NCBI GenBank assembly: GCA_913065005.1
Contig: CAJYAJ010000006.1
Span: 1-50,227 of the forward strand
Direction: 5' to 3'
Origin: an uncultured Verrucomicrobiota bacterium
Lineage (GTDB): Bacteria > Verrucomicrobiota > Kiritimatiellia > Kiritimatiellales > Pontiellaceae
DNA: 50,227 bases
The notes below the pieces were generated by a model. It saw only the letters and a program-made list of their open reading frames with translations. It was not told the origin of the DNA and searched no databases. Made by a program: the position numbers and the translations under genes. This document shows positions 38,845 to 48,528 of the stretch, in pieces (positions within the stretch are counted from its first letter, which is position 1; every line of letters begins with the position of its first letter).

Positions 38845-41439
38845 TTATTTCAATGTGCTCTCTAAATAAACCGAAGCTTCCTCTAATGCCGAGTCGATTT
38901 TAGATGCATCTTTGCCCCCTGCCTGCGCTTTTTCTGGTTTGCCACCCCCCCCGCCATCCGCAACGGCCGCCACCTGGCCAACTAATTTTCCAGCATGCAC
39001 ACCCTTCTCAACCCATTCCGAAGAAACACTCGCGGCAAAACACGCCTTCCCTTCGTTTGCACTCGCAACCACTAAAACACCCGATGCAATTTTTTGACGC
39101 AACTGATCTAGCACCTGACGCAAAGCATCCATCGGCAATTCACCCACATGCACCGCCAATAGAGGCACCTGCTGAACTTTTATAACCTGATCGAGATAAG
39201 AATCCACCTGCGATGTCGCCGCCTGCGATTGCAACAGTTTAACCTGCTTCTCAGTCTCACGAAGTTGATTGCTCAATAGATGAACCCGCTCCGGTAATTC
39301 ATCCGGTTTCACACTCAAGCGCTGACTCAAACCCATGAGCAACTCATGCTCTTCCGCCGTCCAATCCACCGCTTCCATACCCGTGACTGCTTCAATTCGA
39401 CGAACACCCGCTGCCACGGAACTTTCCGATACAATACGGAAAGAGCCAATATCTCCGGTCAATTGGACATGCGTTCCACCACACAATTCTTGAGAAAAAT
39501 CGCCAATGCCCACCACCCGAACGCGCTCACCATACTTATCATCAAAGACCGCTTGAATCCGCCGATCCTGCTGCACTTCTGCCAACGCCATTTCACGCGT
39601 CTCTACAGCTGTATTACGCATAATTTCATGATTCACAACCTGCTCAATCCGCTGTAGTTGCTCAATCGGAATGGCCTCAAAATAATTAAAATCAAACCGC
39701 AATCGCTCCCCACTAACCAAAGAGCCCGCCTGCTTAATCGACGCATCTACCACATCTCGCAACGCCCCATTTAACAAATGCGTTGCCGTATGATTCCGAC
39801 GCATCTGTCCCCGCCGATAGCGATCAATCCCCGCCATCACTTTCATCCCCACTTGGGGGGCTCCATACAAAACCCGACCCATATGAAGAATAATTCCATC
39901 CGCCGGTTTCTGGGTATCGTGAACTTCAAAGCCAAATCCGGCACCTTTCAATTCACCCCAATCTCCCTGCTGTCCCCCACCCTCGGGATAAAACGGAGTC
40001 TCTTTAAGCACCAATGCCCCCGAATCAAGCACCGCCACAATCTCGGTATCACAGAACGTTTTCGTGTAGCCTATAAATTCGGACTGCACACCCTGCGCCA
40101 CCAAATCAGCAATCAAATCCATTTGAGCGTTCTGAGCCCCCGTTGAGCGAGATGCCCGTGCCCGCTCGCGCTGCACCTCCATCAATGCTTTGAACGCATC
40201 CTCATCCACACCCAACCCTTTTTCAGATGCCATCAGGGCGGTTAAATCAAAAGGAAATCCATAGGTATCATATAAACTAAACGCCTCATCCCCAGGGAAT
40301 ACGCCATCTGCAGGAAGCACCTCCGCAACAGCCTCAAACCGAGCAATCCCTCTATCCAACGTTTTTGAAAACGCCTCTTCCTCACTACGTAATGCCCGCA
40401 AAATCGTCTCACGCTGATTGACCAGTTCTGGAAAAATATCTCCCAATTGCGCCTCAAGCGTCGGAAAGAGTTTACACAAAAAAGGCTCTTCAAAGCCCAA
40501 GGTTCGTCCATACCGAACCGCCCGCCTGAGCAACCGCCGCAACACATAACCCCGCCCGTCGTTTGACGGAAGCACACCATCCGAAATCGCGATCGATAGC
40601 GTTCGTATATGATCCGATATCACACGCATCGCAATCGCATTATCACCCTCATACACCTGAGCAGATAACTCCGCCAAGCGCTCAATCAACGGCATAAACA
40701 CATCGGTATCATAATTCGATGTTTTTCCCTGCAAAACCGCACAAAGCCGCTCAAACCCCATGCCCGTATCAACATGTTTCGACGCCAACTCCTCCAGCGA
40801 ACCATCCGATCGACGGTTATACTGAATGAACACCAGATTCCAGATCTCAATCACTTCCGGTAAATCCGCATTCACCATCTCACCCGTCGCCATTCCTTCC
40901 GGCGTCAAATCATAATGAATCTCCGAACACGGCCCACACGGTCCCGTTTCACCCATCTCCCAAAAATTATCTTTCTCATCAAACCGCAAGATATGCGCAG
41001 GATTGATATCCGTTACCTCTTTCCATAACGCCAGTGCCTCATCATCGGTTCGATAAACCGTCGCCCAAATTCGATCCTTATCGAGGTTCCACACATCCGT
41101 CATTAACTCCCAAGCATAGGCAATCGCTTCCCGCTTGTAATAATCGCCAAACGACCAATTGCCCAACATCTCAAAAAAGGTGTGATGATAGGTATCATGC
41201 CCCACCTCTTCCAAATCATTATGCTTCCCCGAAACCCGAATACATTTTTGCGTATTCGCCACCCGCTTCTCCCCTGCTTCGCGCGCGCCCAAGAAGATCT
41301 CTTTAAACTGATTCATTCCCGCATTCGTGAAAAGCAACGTGGGATCCGCAGGCAATACCACCGGAGAACTCGGCACCACCGCATGCTGCTTCGATGCAAA
41401 AAATTTAAAAAATGACTGCCTTATTTCGTCTGCCTTCAT
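38845..41439 (-). CDS. alaS: Alanyl-tRNA synthetase
   Basis: AlaS charges tRNA-Ala and edits mischarged Ser or Gly. ATG 41439 (MKADEIRQSFFKFFASKQH) has GTAGGA upstream and is preferred over an upstream start; the product is 864 residues. The class II catalytic core shows TNAGMNQFKEIFLG, NDLEEVGHDTYHHTFFEMLG and GMGFERL. The editing domain has HTATHLLNGALRDV and CGGTHV zinc ligands, and a Gly-rich stretch (ADGGGGGKPEKAQAGG) with a C-Ala domain ends the protein. It is 81 nt after dnaG. Confidence 0.97.
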   Translation of the reverse strand: MKADEIRQSFFKFFASKQHAVVPSSPVVLPADPTLLFTNAGMNQFKEIFLGAREAGEKRVANTQKCIRVSGKHNDLEEVGHDTYHHTFFEMLGNWSFGDYYKREAIAYAWELMTDVWNLDKDRIWATVYRTDDEALALWKEVTDINPAHILRFDEKDNFWEMGETGPCGPCSEIHYDLTPEGMATGEMVNADLPEVIEIWNLVFIQYNRRSDGSLEELASKHVDTGMGFERLCAVLQGKTSNYDTDVFMPLIERLAELSAQVYEGDNAIAMRVISDHIRTLSIAISDGVLPSNDGRGYVLRRLLRRAVRYGRTLGFEEPFLCKLFPTLEAQLGDIFPELVNQRETILRALRSEEEAFSKTLDRGIARFEAVAEVLPADGVFPGDEAFSLYDTYGFPFDLTALMASEKGLGVDEDAFKALMEVQRERARASRSTGAQNAQMDLIADLVAQGVQSEFIGYTKTFCDTEIVAVLDSGALVLKETPFYPEGGGQQGDWGELKGAGFGFEVHDTQKPADGIILHMGRVLYGAPQVGMKVMAGIDRYRRGQMRRNHTATHLLNGALRDVVDASIKQAGSLVSGERLRFDFNYFEAIPIEQLQRIEQVVNHEIMRNTAVETREMALAEVQQDRRIQAVFDDKYGERVRVVGIGDFSQELCGGTHVQLTGDIGSFRIVSESSVAAGVRRIEAVTGMEAVDWTAEEHELLMGLSQRLSVKPDELPERVHLLSNQLRETEKQVKLLQSQAATSQVDSYLDQVIKVQQVPLLAVHVGELPMDALRQVLDQLRQKIASGVLVVASANEGKACFAASVSSEWVEKGVHAGKLVGQVAAVADGGGGGKPEKAQAGGKDASKIDSALEEASVYLESTLK

Positions 41440-41520
41440 ACCATTCCTACCCAAATATACGTATTGATGAGCGCCCTTTATACGTAGAAGCCGACTTCGA
41501 TGCAACGGTGGAATCCCTTC

Positions 41521-43353
41521 TCACACCGTTCCATCAGATAAAGGCTGCAATCGACTCTCTATCATAAGTACCGCCTTATCCCATCCCGCCTTCAGCAATC
41601 CCAAATCCTGTTTAAGGCGCGTTTGATGAATGTATCGCTCGGCACTCGAAAGAGCCTGCGTCGCCTCCCGCCCGCTTAATTCCCGCTCCAACTCCCGTTG
41701 CCAAAACAACAGAATATATTTCTGTGCCAGTGCATCCTCGCTAATTTCCGAATCAAACGTCTTCGACAAACCGATCTGCACCCGCGTTAAGCACTGCCGC
41801 AACTCTTCCTCAAACTCATTCAAATGCTGCGCCAAAAAGTCCGGCTCTTGCTCCATTAAAGATTCAACCAACGTCCGACACGCCGGATCTTGAAAAAATC
41901 GACTCGGCAAATACTGCTTAATCCATGGCTGAACCACGCTGTGATGATGCACCAACAACTCCAACAACTCCGTCTCCTCTTTCGGAAAAACCACGGCCTT
42001 CGCCGGCGACGCAGGCGTCTCAGATTCCACCGGCTTCCGCATCACAGGCTTGGTATTTTGCTTCAAGTCCTGATAAAGAGCAGACACCGAAAGATTCAAT
42101 CGATCCGAGGCCTCTTGCAACAACGTATCCCGTCGAGTAGCAGAACGAACCGGACGAATGAATGCCAACACCGCCTTCACCACCCGCAACCGACCTGCTT
42201 CCGTCGTTTGATCCTCTGCAGCCTGTTGCTGCTCAATCAGATAAGCCAACGCCCCCGGGGCCTCATTCAGCAACACGTCAAGCGCCTCAACTCCATGATC
42301 ACGAATGAGCGAATCCGGATCCTCTTTTTCCGGCAGTGTAGCCACCCGTACACTCAACTCTTCTGTCGTAAAAAGCAATGAGGTTGCCAACGCCGCTTTC
42401 ACCCCCGCCGCATCCGCATCAAAAACCAAAACCACTTCATCCGCATACCGTTTAATCAACCGGGCATGCTGCTCGGTCAATGCCGTTCCTTGAGAAGCAG
42501 CCACATGCGTTAACCCCGCTTGATGACAGCGAATCGCGTCAATCTGCCCCTCAACAATAATCGCCTGCCGCCGCTCCACAATCGCCTTGCGAGCCTGATC
42601 AAAAGCAAAAAGCACCTGCGACTTTTTAAAAATGAGCGTCTCCGGACTATTCACATATTTTGCGCCCCGATCCGCCCGATTCATAATGCGACCCGAAAAA
42701 CCAATCACGCGCCCCATCGGATCACATATTGGAAACATCACCCGCCCCCGGAATCGATCATAATGACTCTGCTTGCCACCTCGCTCCGAAGGCACCGCCA
42801 ACCCCGCCTTTTCAAGATCTGCGGCTTCATACCCCTTCTTTAGCGCACGCGATAAAAGCCCTTCCCACTCATCCGGAGCAAAGCCAATCTGAAACGCCTT
42901 CATCATCTCCACCGGTAGATCTCGCTCCTGTAAATATCTGCGAGCCGCCTCCCCCTCTTTACCCTGCATCAGAATACGATGATAATACGCGGCCGCTTCC
43001 GCCTGTAATTTAAGCAGGACCTCTTTACCACCTTGATCCTCGCGACGCCCCCCTTCGAAAACAACTTCAACCCCCACCCGATCGGCCAACAACTGAACCG
43101 CCCCAACAAAATCAACCTTTTCATACTCCATCACAAACCGGAAGACATCGCCCCCAGCCCCGCACCCAAAACAGTGATAGATCTGACGCTCATCATTGAC
43201 CGTAAACGAAGGTGTTTTCTCTTTATGAAAAGGACAACAACATTTATGCGTGCCTCCCCGTCGACGCAACTCAGGCACATACGCCGTAATCACATCTATA
43301 ATGTTTGAACGTGATCGAATCTCCTCGATCGTCTCTTTAGGAATCAAAGCCAT
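41521..43353 (-). CDS. dnaG: DNA primase
   Basis: DnaG makes RNA primers at the replication fork. ATG 43353 (MALIPKETIEEIRSRSNII) gives 610 residues, though a clear ribosome-binding site is lacking. The CHC2 zinc finger is Cys40, His43, Cys61 and Cys64. RNA polymerase domain motifs include GFSGRIMNRADRGAKYVNSPE, the TOPRIM block AIIVEGQIDAIRCHQAG and LVFDADAAGVKAA. The C-terminal helicase-binding part is less conserved. It lies between cvpA and alaS. The macromolecular-synthesis partners rpsU and rpoD are not in the window. Confidence 0.96.
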   Translation of the reverse strand: MALIPKETIEEIRSRSNIIDVITAYVPELRRRGGTHKCCCPFHKEKTPSFTVNDERQIYHCFGCGAGGDVFRFVMEYEKVDFVGAVQLLADRVGVEVVFEGGRREDQGGKEVLLKLQAEAAAYYHRILMQGKEGEAARRYLQERDLPVEMMKAFQIGFAPDEWEGLLSRALKKGYEAADLEKAGLAVPSERGGKQSHYDRFRGRVMFPICDPMGRVIGFSGRIMNRADRGAKYVNSPETLIFKKSQVLFAFDQARKAIVERRQAIIVEGQIDAIRCHQAGLTHVAASQGTALTEQHARLIKRYADEVVLVFDADAAGVKAALATSLLFTTEELSVRVATLPEKEDPDSLIRDHGVEALDVLLNEAPGALAYLIEQQQAAEDQTTEAGRLRVVKAVLAFIRPVRSATRRDTLLQEASDRLNLSVSALYQDLKQNTKPVMRKPVESETPASPAKAVVFPKEETELLELLVHHHSVVQPWIKQYLPSRFFQDPACRTLVESLMEQEPDFLAQHLNEFEEELRQCLTRVQIGLSKTFDSEISEDALAQKYILLFWQRELERELSGREATQALSSAERYIHQTRLKQDLGLLKAGWDKAVLMIESRLQPLSDGTV

Positions 43354-43400
43354 AAAAATAATTAAGCGGATTGCCCTAAGCCGCACAATCTCCAAGCACG

Positions 43401-43958
43401 CTATTCAATCACTTCCGCCGGAGTCGGCAACTCAACACGATCCCGTAATGCATCCATCTGCTCCTCTAATCGCTGCCGATTTACATACTCCGATGCCATC
43501 GGTGCAATTTGATCACATACCCAGCGCCCCACCAACGAACGGTCCCGCAACTCGGAACGAATCGACTCACTCCCCAATTGAGCCACCAAACTTAATAACA
43601 AAATGGCCAAAACCGCGCCGCGCAAAAATCCAAACAAAAAGCCGAGCCCCTTATCCGTTCCATCCGAAAGATTCGTTAACATCGCACTCGCCAGCAATTG
43701 CTTTACCAAAACGAAAAGACCAATCGAAAGTAATGCCAACACCAATAATCCCAACGCCGTAACCTTCAAAAGGCTCCAATCTGGAAAATGATTCGCCACA
43801 TATTCCAACAAAACCGGATATGCCACATACAAAGCCACCATCGTTAATACAAACGTAATCAATGTAGCAAGCTGGCGCGCAAAACCTTCACGCAACCCAA
43901 ACACACCAAAAAACAGCGCCAAAACGCTCACTCCAATATCTAATCCGCTCCACTCCAT
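43401..43958 (-). CDS. CvpA family membrane protein
   Basis: The 185-residue product has about four predicted transmembrane segments (near 8-22, 29-46, 65-85, 105-125) and the family's REGFARQLATL, LSDGTDKGLGFLFGFLRGAV pattern. CvpA proteins are inner-membrane proteins named from colicin V production and of poorly known function, linked to envelope integrity. The C-terminal 50 residues are soluble and charged. A strong AGGAGG lies 5 nt upstream of the ATG. It is the first gene of cvpA-dnaG-alaS-redoxin. Confidence 0.85.
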   Translation of the reverse strand: MEWSGLDIGVSVLALFFGVFGLREGFARQLATLITFVLTMVALYVAYPVLLEYVANHFPDWSLLKVTALGLLVLALLSIGLFVLVKQLLASAMLTNLSDGTDKGLGFLFGFLRGAVLAILLLSLVAQLGSESIRSELRDRSLVGRWVCDQIAPMASEYVNRQRLEEQMDALRDRVELPTPAEVIE

Positions 43959-43979
43959 AAATACCTCCTGAATAATCCA

Positions 43980-44009
43980 TTCTTATCACGTCACGTGAAA
44001 GCAGGTCAA
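43980..44009 (-). promoter_or_regulatory. Weak promoter candidate for the cvpA operon
   Basis: On the minus strand TTGACC (44004-44009) is followed after 18 nt by TAAGAA (43980-43985), 22 nt before the cvpA ATG. The -35 matches in five of six positions but the -10 is poor. No clear promoter is seen for the divergent pyk. Confidence 0.28.
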
Positions 44010-44088
44010 TCATACGCCTGTATCTCTCCAAGATGAAGATTTACCACCTCCATCGGATCAGCTAGGGTACAAACAAGGAATTAATATT

Positions 44089-45504
44089 ATGTATACAAAA
44101 CAAACCAAAATTGTTTGCACAATTGCCCATAATCGTTGCGAACCTGACTTTATCAAAGATCTATTTGATGCCGGCATGAATGTCGCCCGGCTCAACACCG
44201 CACACATTGAAGTCGAAGATGCCGTCGTGATTGTAAAAAACCTCCGCTCCGTCTCTGATCGAATTGGCATCTTAATTGACACCAAAGGACCCGAAGTTCG
44301 TATTCGTGACCTAGACACTCCCCTTGAAGTTACGGCCGGTCAAACGCTGCATGTTTCTGCAGATGCACAACCCGAACATGGATTTTGCGTAAATTACGAT
44401 GCCTTCGTAAACGAAGTCCCCATCGGCAGTGATTTACTCATCGACGACGGAGAAATTCATCTCACCGTCGACGGGAAAGAGGGCGATCATCTGATTTGCC
44501 GTGTCACCAACAGCGGTGAAATTAAAAACCGCAAAAGCGTGAACGTCCCCGGCGTCAACATGAAGATGCCCTCCCTTACCGATAAAGACGCCCGCTTCAT
44601 CGAATGGGCAACCGAAAATGAAATCGAATTTATCGCACACTCCTTCGTTCGTAATCGCGATGATGTAATGGCCATTCAAAGCATCCTCGACCGCCGCAAA
44701 TCCCCCATCAAAATCATCGCCAAAATCGAGAACCGCGAAGGCATTGATAATCTAGAAGCCATCCTCGACTGCGCTCATGGCGTCATGGTCGCCCGCGGTG
44801 ACCTCGGCATTGAAGTGCCCGCCGAAGAAGTCCCCAACATTCAAAAACGCATGATCTCCACCTCCATCAAAAAAGTGAAGCCCGTTATCACCGCCACCCA
44901 AATGCTCCACTCCATGATCGATAATCCCCGCCCAACCCGCGCGGAAGTTTCCGATGTGGCCAATGCAATTTATGACGGCACCGATGCCCTCATGCTCAGC
45001 GGCGAAACCGCCTATGGAAAATATGCCGTAGAAGCCGTACAAACCATGACCAATATCGCCAAAAAAGTGGAAGCCGAAAAAGAAGCCTCCAGCGTCATGC
45101 TTCCCGTGATTCAGCAGAGTCCAGACCTCATGCCTCGAAACTTCATCTCGAAATCAGCCGTTGAAATCTCCGCCCGGATTGGAGCCAAGGTCATCATCAC
45201 CAGCACACGCTCAGGAGACACCGCCCAGATATGTGCCTCGTATCGATGCCGCACCCCAATCGTTGCCTACTCCGCCACACCTCGAACCGTGCGTGAGCTT
45301 TCTCTTACCTACGGCGTCTATGCCCAGTGCATCGCGGTCCCGCCAGAATGTGCCGACTTAATAAATAAAACCGTCAATCTGCTCATCGACGAAGGCGTAC
45401 TAACGCCTCAAGATATTGTCTGTTATATTGGCGGCGGGCAGATTAAAGCAAAACACACCAATTTACTGCAAATCGACACAGCAGCCATGTTAATTAAATC
45501 GTAG
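44089..45504 (+). CDS. pyk: Pyruvate kinase
   Basis: This enzyme converts phosphoenolpyruvate and ADP to pyruvate and ATP at the end of glycolysis. The 471-residue product has TKIVCTIAHNRC, GILIDTKGPEVRIR, KIIAKIENREGIDNLEAIL with the catalytic Lys, GVMVARGDLGIEVPAEEVP and DALMLSGETAYGKYAVEAV. The usual NFSHG near the N-terminus is LNTAHIE, a variant of the phosphate-binding segment seen in some bacterial enzymes. AAGGAATT is the ribosome-binding site. It converges on ppnP with 2 nt between stops. Confidence 0.96.
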   Translation: MYTKQTKIVCTIAHNRCEPDFIKDLFDAGMNVARLNTAHIEVEDAVVIVKNLRSVSDRIGILIDTKGPEVRIRDLDTPLEVTAGQTLHVSADAQPEHGFCVNYDAFVNEVPIGSDLLIDDGEIHLTVDGKEGDHLICRVTNSGEIKNRKSVNVPGVNMKMPSLTDKDARFIEWATENEIEFIAHSFVRNRDDVMAIQSILDRRKSPIKIIAKIENREGIDNLEAILDCAHGVMVARGDLGIEVPAEEVPNIQKRMISTSIKKVKPVITATQMLHSMIDNPRPTRAEVSDVANAIYDGTDALMLSGETAYGKYAVEAVQTMTNIAKKVEAEKEASSVMLPVIQQSPDLMPRNFISKSAVEISARIGAKVIITSTRSGDTAQICASYRCRTPIVAYSATPRTVRELSLTYGVYAQCIAVPPECADLINKTVNLLIDEGVLTPQDIVCYIGGGQIKAKHTNLLQIDTAAMLIKS

Positions 45505-45506
45505 CT

Positions 45507-45824
45507 CTACGCATCCAGATACGAACAGCAATAATCCATAAACGTATCTACTTTTAATGCGAACGTTGCCTCAGCAGGCACTTCAAACCTCATACCCGCT
45601 TCGTAGACCGTCCATGCATCTGATCCCGGCAACTGAACCATAGCCGAGCCCCCCAACACTTCCATTACTTCCGCCACACCGGTATCAAAAGAATAGGTAC
45701 CCACCTGCATAAACCCGAGTGTCTTACGCGATCCATCGGCAAACTCAATGGTACGACTTGAAACCCGCCCATCGAAATACACATTCGCCTCACGCGTCAC
45801 CGTTACATTTTCAAATAGCGACAC
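45507..45824 (-). CDS. ppnP: Pyrimidine/purine nucleoside phosphorylase
   Basis: PpnP (formerly YaiE/DUF1255) is a small cupin that splits nucleosides into base and pentose-1-phosphate. The 105-residue product has the usual length and motifs: VTVTREANVYFDGRVSSRTI at the start, GSRKTLGFMQVGTY, and a cupin core ending ALKVDTFMDYCCSYLDA. It is 2 nt after acnA, so it is the last gene of that operon, and convergent with pyk. Confidence 0.94.
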   Translation of the reverse strand: MSLFENVTVTREANVYFDGRVSSRTIEFADGSRKTLGFMQVGTYSFDTGVAEVMEVLGGSAMVQLPGSDAWTVYEAGMRFEVPAEATFALKVDTFMDYCCSYLDA

Positions 45825-45826
45825 GC

Positions 45827-48445
45827 TTACGCCTCCGCAATGAAATTACGGAGAACATAATTCAACACCCCGCCATTCTTGAGATATTCAATCTCAAGCG
45901 GCGTATCGACCCGCGCCTTCACTTCGAACGTTTTACTGCCCGCCTGTACCTGCAAAATTTTACCCGGCACAAAATCTTCTGCAATGCCTCGGATTGTAAA
46001 CGACTCCCCGCCATCCAAGCCCAAACTTTCAGCCGTTTGACCGTCGACAAACTCACAAGGCACTACGCCCATCCCCACTAAGTTGGAACGATGTATCCGC
46101 TCAAAACTTTCAGCGATAACCGCCTTCACACCTTGCAGCTTCGTTCCCTTCGCCGCCCAATCACGCGACGAGCCCGCACCATACATCTTACCCGCCAAAA
46201 TCACCAACGGAGTTCCCTCCTCTTGATACGCCATCGCTGCGCTATAGAAAGGAAGCTGCTCGCCATCTTTTACCGTGAAGCCTCCCGTCCGATCGACTAA
46301 TTTATTATCAATGCGAATATTGCCGAAGGTCCCCCGCATCATAACCTCATGATTTCCACGCCGAGATCCAAAACTATTAAAGTCCCGTTTCGAAACCCCC
46401 CGCTCCGTTAAATATCCGGTCGTGGGATTCTCCTCCGGAATCACGCCCGCAGGTGAAATATGATCGGTGGTAATAAAATCACCAAAGTACCCCAATACCG
46501 CTGCATTCTGAATATCACACAAAGCGCTCGCCGGTTGCTCACACCCTTCAAAGAAGGAAGGCTCTCGGATATAGGTTGAATCGGCATCCCAAGCGAAGGT
46601 TTCACCCGTAGCCGCATCCAGGGCATTCCATTGATCGTTTGCCGTGAAAACATCGGCATAGACTTCCCGATAATAATCACTGTTCGCTGAAACCTTCACC
46701 GCATCAACTAACTCTTCACCCGTAAACCAAATATCCTTCAGGTAGACGGCCTCGCCATCGGCATCCTCTCCAATAGGATCGTTCTGTAAATCGATATCAA
46801 CCGTACCTGCCAACGCATAGGCAACGACCAAAGGCGGAGAAGCCAGATAGTTTGCCTTTGTCAAAGGATGCACCCGCCCTTCAAAATTTCGATTGCCAGA
46901 TAAGACCGCCGCCGCCGTCAAATCCGCCTCGCGAATCGCCGCATCAATCGGCTCATCCAACGGACCGCTATTTCCAATACAGGTCGCACATCCATACGCC
47001 GCCACATTAAAACCCAACGTTTCCAGTGAACTCAACAAACCCGACTCTTTCAGATATTCCGTCGCCACCTGCGATCCCGGTGCCAGCGAGGTCTTCACAT
47101 AGTCCGGAACACTCAGTCCCTTCTCGACCGCTTTCTTCGCCACAATACCAGCTCCCATTACCAAACTTGGATTCGATGTGTTGGTACAACTGGTAATCGA
47201 GGCAATCACAACCGCACCCTCCGGCAGAGTTCCCACGCCCACGGCATCCGCGGTTTTTCCACTTGGCATAAAGTCTTCCTGAAACTCCTGCTTCACCCCG
47301 CTCAGGGGTAACCGTTGATGCGGCTTATTCGGTCCCGCCATCACCGCTTCGACACTCGTTAAATCCAATTCCAACGTTGCATTATAATCCGCTTCATCGG
47401 CAAAACCCCAAAGCCCCTGCACTTTGCAATACGCCTCCACCAGATCGCACTGCTCATCCGTGCGACCCGTTTCTTTGAGATATTCAATGGTCTTCTCATC
47501 AATCGCAAAGAAACCCATCGTGGCTCCATACTCCGGCCCCATGTTCGCCACCGGGCACCGATCTGCCAATGATAGATTCGCCGCACCCTCGCCATAAAAC
47601 TCAACAAACTTGCCAACCACGCCCAACTCACGCAACATCTTCGTTACAGTTAAAGCTAAATCGGTAGCCGTCACCCCCGGACGCAACGCACCGGTTAACT
47701 TAAAGCCCACCACTTCCGGGGTCAAAATCGGAATAGGTTGCCCCAACATAGCCGCTTCCGCCTCAATGCCACCGACACCCCATCCAAGCACACCCATGCA
47801 GTTGATCGTCGTCGTATGCGAATCTGTACCCACGAGCGTATCAGGATAAACAACGCCATCCTCACTTCGCATCACACAATCCGCCAAATACTCCATATTG
47901 ATCTGGTGGCAAATACCCAAACCGGGTGGCAGCACCCGTAATTTTTCAAACGCCTGCTGGCCCCACTTCAAAAACTTATAGCGCTCCTCGTTCCGCTCAA
48001 ACTCCCGATCCACGTTCAACTGAAACGAAGCCGCATTACCGGCATCATCCAACTGCACCGAGTGATCAATTACCAAATCCACCGGAATCAACGGTTCAAT
48101 ACGCCCCGCAGGTTTACCCGCTTTACCCATGGCCGAACGCAAAGCCGCTAAATCAACCACACAAGGAACGCCAGTGAAATCCTGCAACAACACCCGTGCT
48201 GGCATATAAGGAAGCTCTTGCTTTTCCACGCTTGGCTTCCAGTTTGCCAACGCCTCCACCTGCTCAGCGGTATAGGCTGGATGGCCCTGCATGCGCACCA
48301 ATGATTCTAATAAAATCTTTACCGATTTTGGAATCCGCGACAACGAACCCACACCCGCCTCTTCCAATGCAGACAAACTATAATAATCAACCTTATCGCC
48401 ACCGGAAAGGGGTAGGCTTTTTCGCGCAAAATCAAACTTCGACAT
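45827..48445 (-). CDS. acnA: Aconitate hydratase A
   Basis: Aconitase interconverts citrate and isocitrate with a 4Fe-4S cluster. ATG 48445 (MSKFDFARKSLPL) is chosen over a GTG three codons earlier because the AGAGAGG ribosome-binding site has proper spacing only to it; this gives 872 residues. Motifs include VGTDSHTTTINCMGVLGWGV, SITSCTNTSNPSLVMGAG and GCATCIGNSGP for cluster cysteines, and the swivel-domain GAGSSRDWAAKGT. The length fits the bacterial AcnA class. Upstream is a good promoter candidate. Confidence 0.97.
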   Translation of the reverse strand: MSKFDFARKSLPLSGGDKVDYYSLSALEEAGVGSLSRIPKSVKILLESLVRMQGHPAYTAEQVEALANWKPSVEKQELPYMPARVLLQDFTGVPCVVDLAALRSAMGKAGKPAGRIEPLIPVDLVIDHSVQLDDAGNAASFQLNVDREFERNEERYKFLKWGQQAFEKLRVLPPGLGICHQINMEYLADCVMRSEDGVVYPDTLVGTDSHTTTINCMGVLGWGVGGIEAEAAMLGQPIPILTPEVVGFKLTGALRPGVTATDLALTVTKMLRELGVVGKFVEFYGEGAANLSLADRCPVANMGPEYGATMGFFAIDEKTIEYLKETGRTDEQCDLVEAYCKVQGLWGFADEADYNATLELDLTSVEAVMAGPNKPHQRLPLSGVKQEFQEDFMPSGKTADAVGVGTLPEGAVVIASITSCTNTSNPSLVMGAGIVAKKAVEKGLSVPDYVKTSLAPGSQVATEYLKESGLLSSLETLGFNVAAYGCATCIGNSGPLDEPIDAAIREADLTAAAVLSGNRNFEGRVHPLTKANYLASPPLVVAYALAGTVDIDLQNDPIGEDADGEAVYLKDIWFTGEELVDAVKVSANSDYYREVYADVFTANDQWNALDAATGETFAWDADSTYIREPSFFEGCEQPASALCDIQNAAVLGYFGDFITTDHISPAGVIPEENPTTGYLTERGVSKRDFNSFGSRRGNHEVMMRGTFGNIRIDNKLVDRTGGFTVKDGEQLPFYSAAMAYQEEGTPLVILAGKMYGAGSSRDWAAKGTKLQGVKAVIAESFERIHRSNLVGMGVVPCEFVDGQTAESLGLDGGESFTIRGIAEDFVPGKILQVQAGSKTFEVKARVDTPLEIEYLKNGGVLNYVLRNFIAEA

Positions 48446-48479
48446 CTCAGACACCTCTCTAAAAAATTGTGAAGAAGCA

Positions 48480-48508
48480 AACCTACTTACTCATGCTCAG
48501 CCTGTCAA
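48480..48508 (-). promoter_or_regulatory. Candidate sigma70 promoter for acnA
   Basis: On the minus strand a perfect TTGACA (48503-48508) and TAGGTT (48480-48485) are 17 nt apart, in the 83-nt spacer between the NAT gene and acnA. It would give acnA-ppnP their own promoter within the def-NAT-acnA-ppnP run. Confidence 0.45.
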
Positions 48509-48528
48509 CGCCGTTGGCTCAACCGCCA

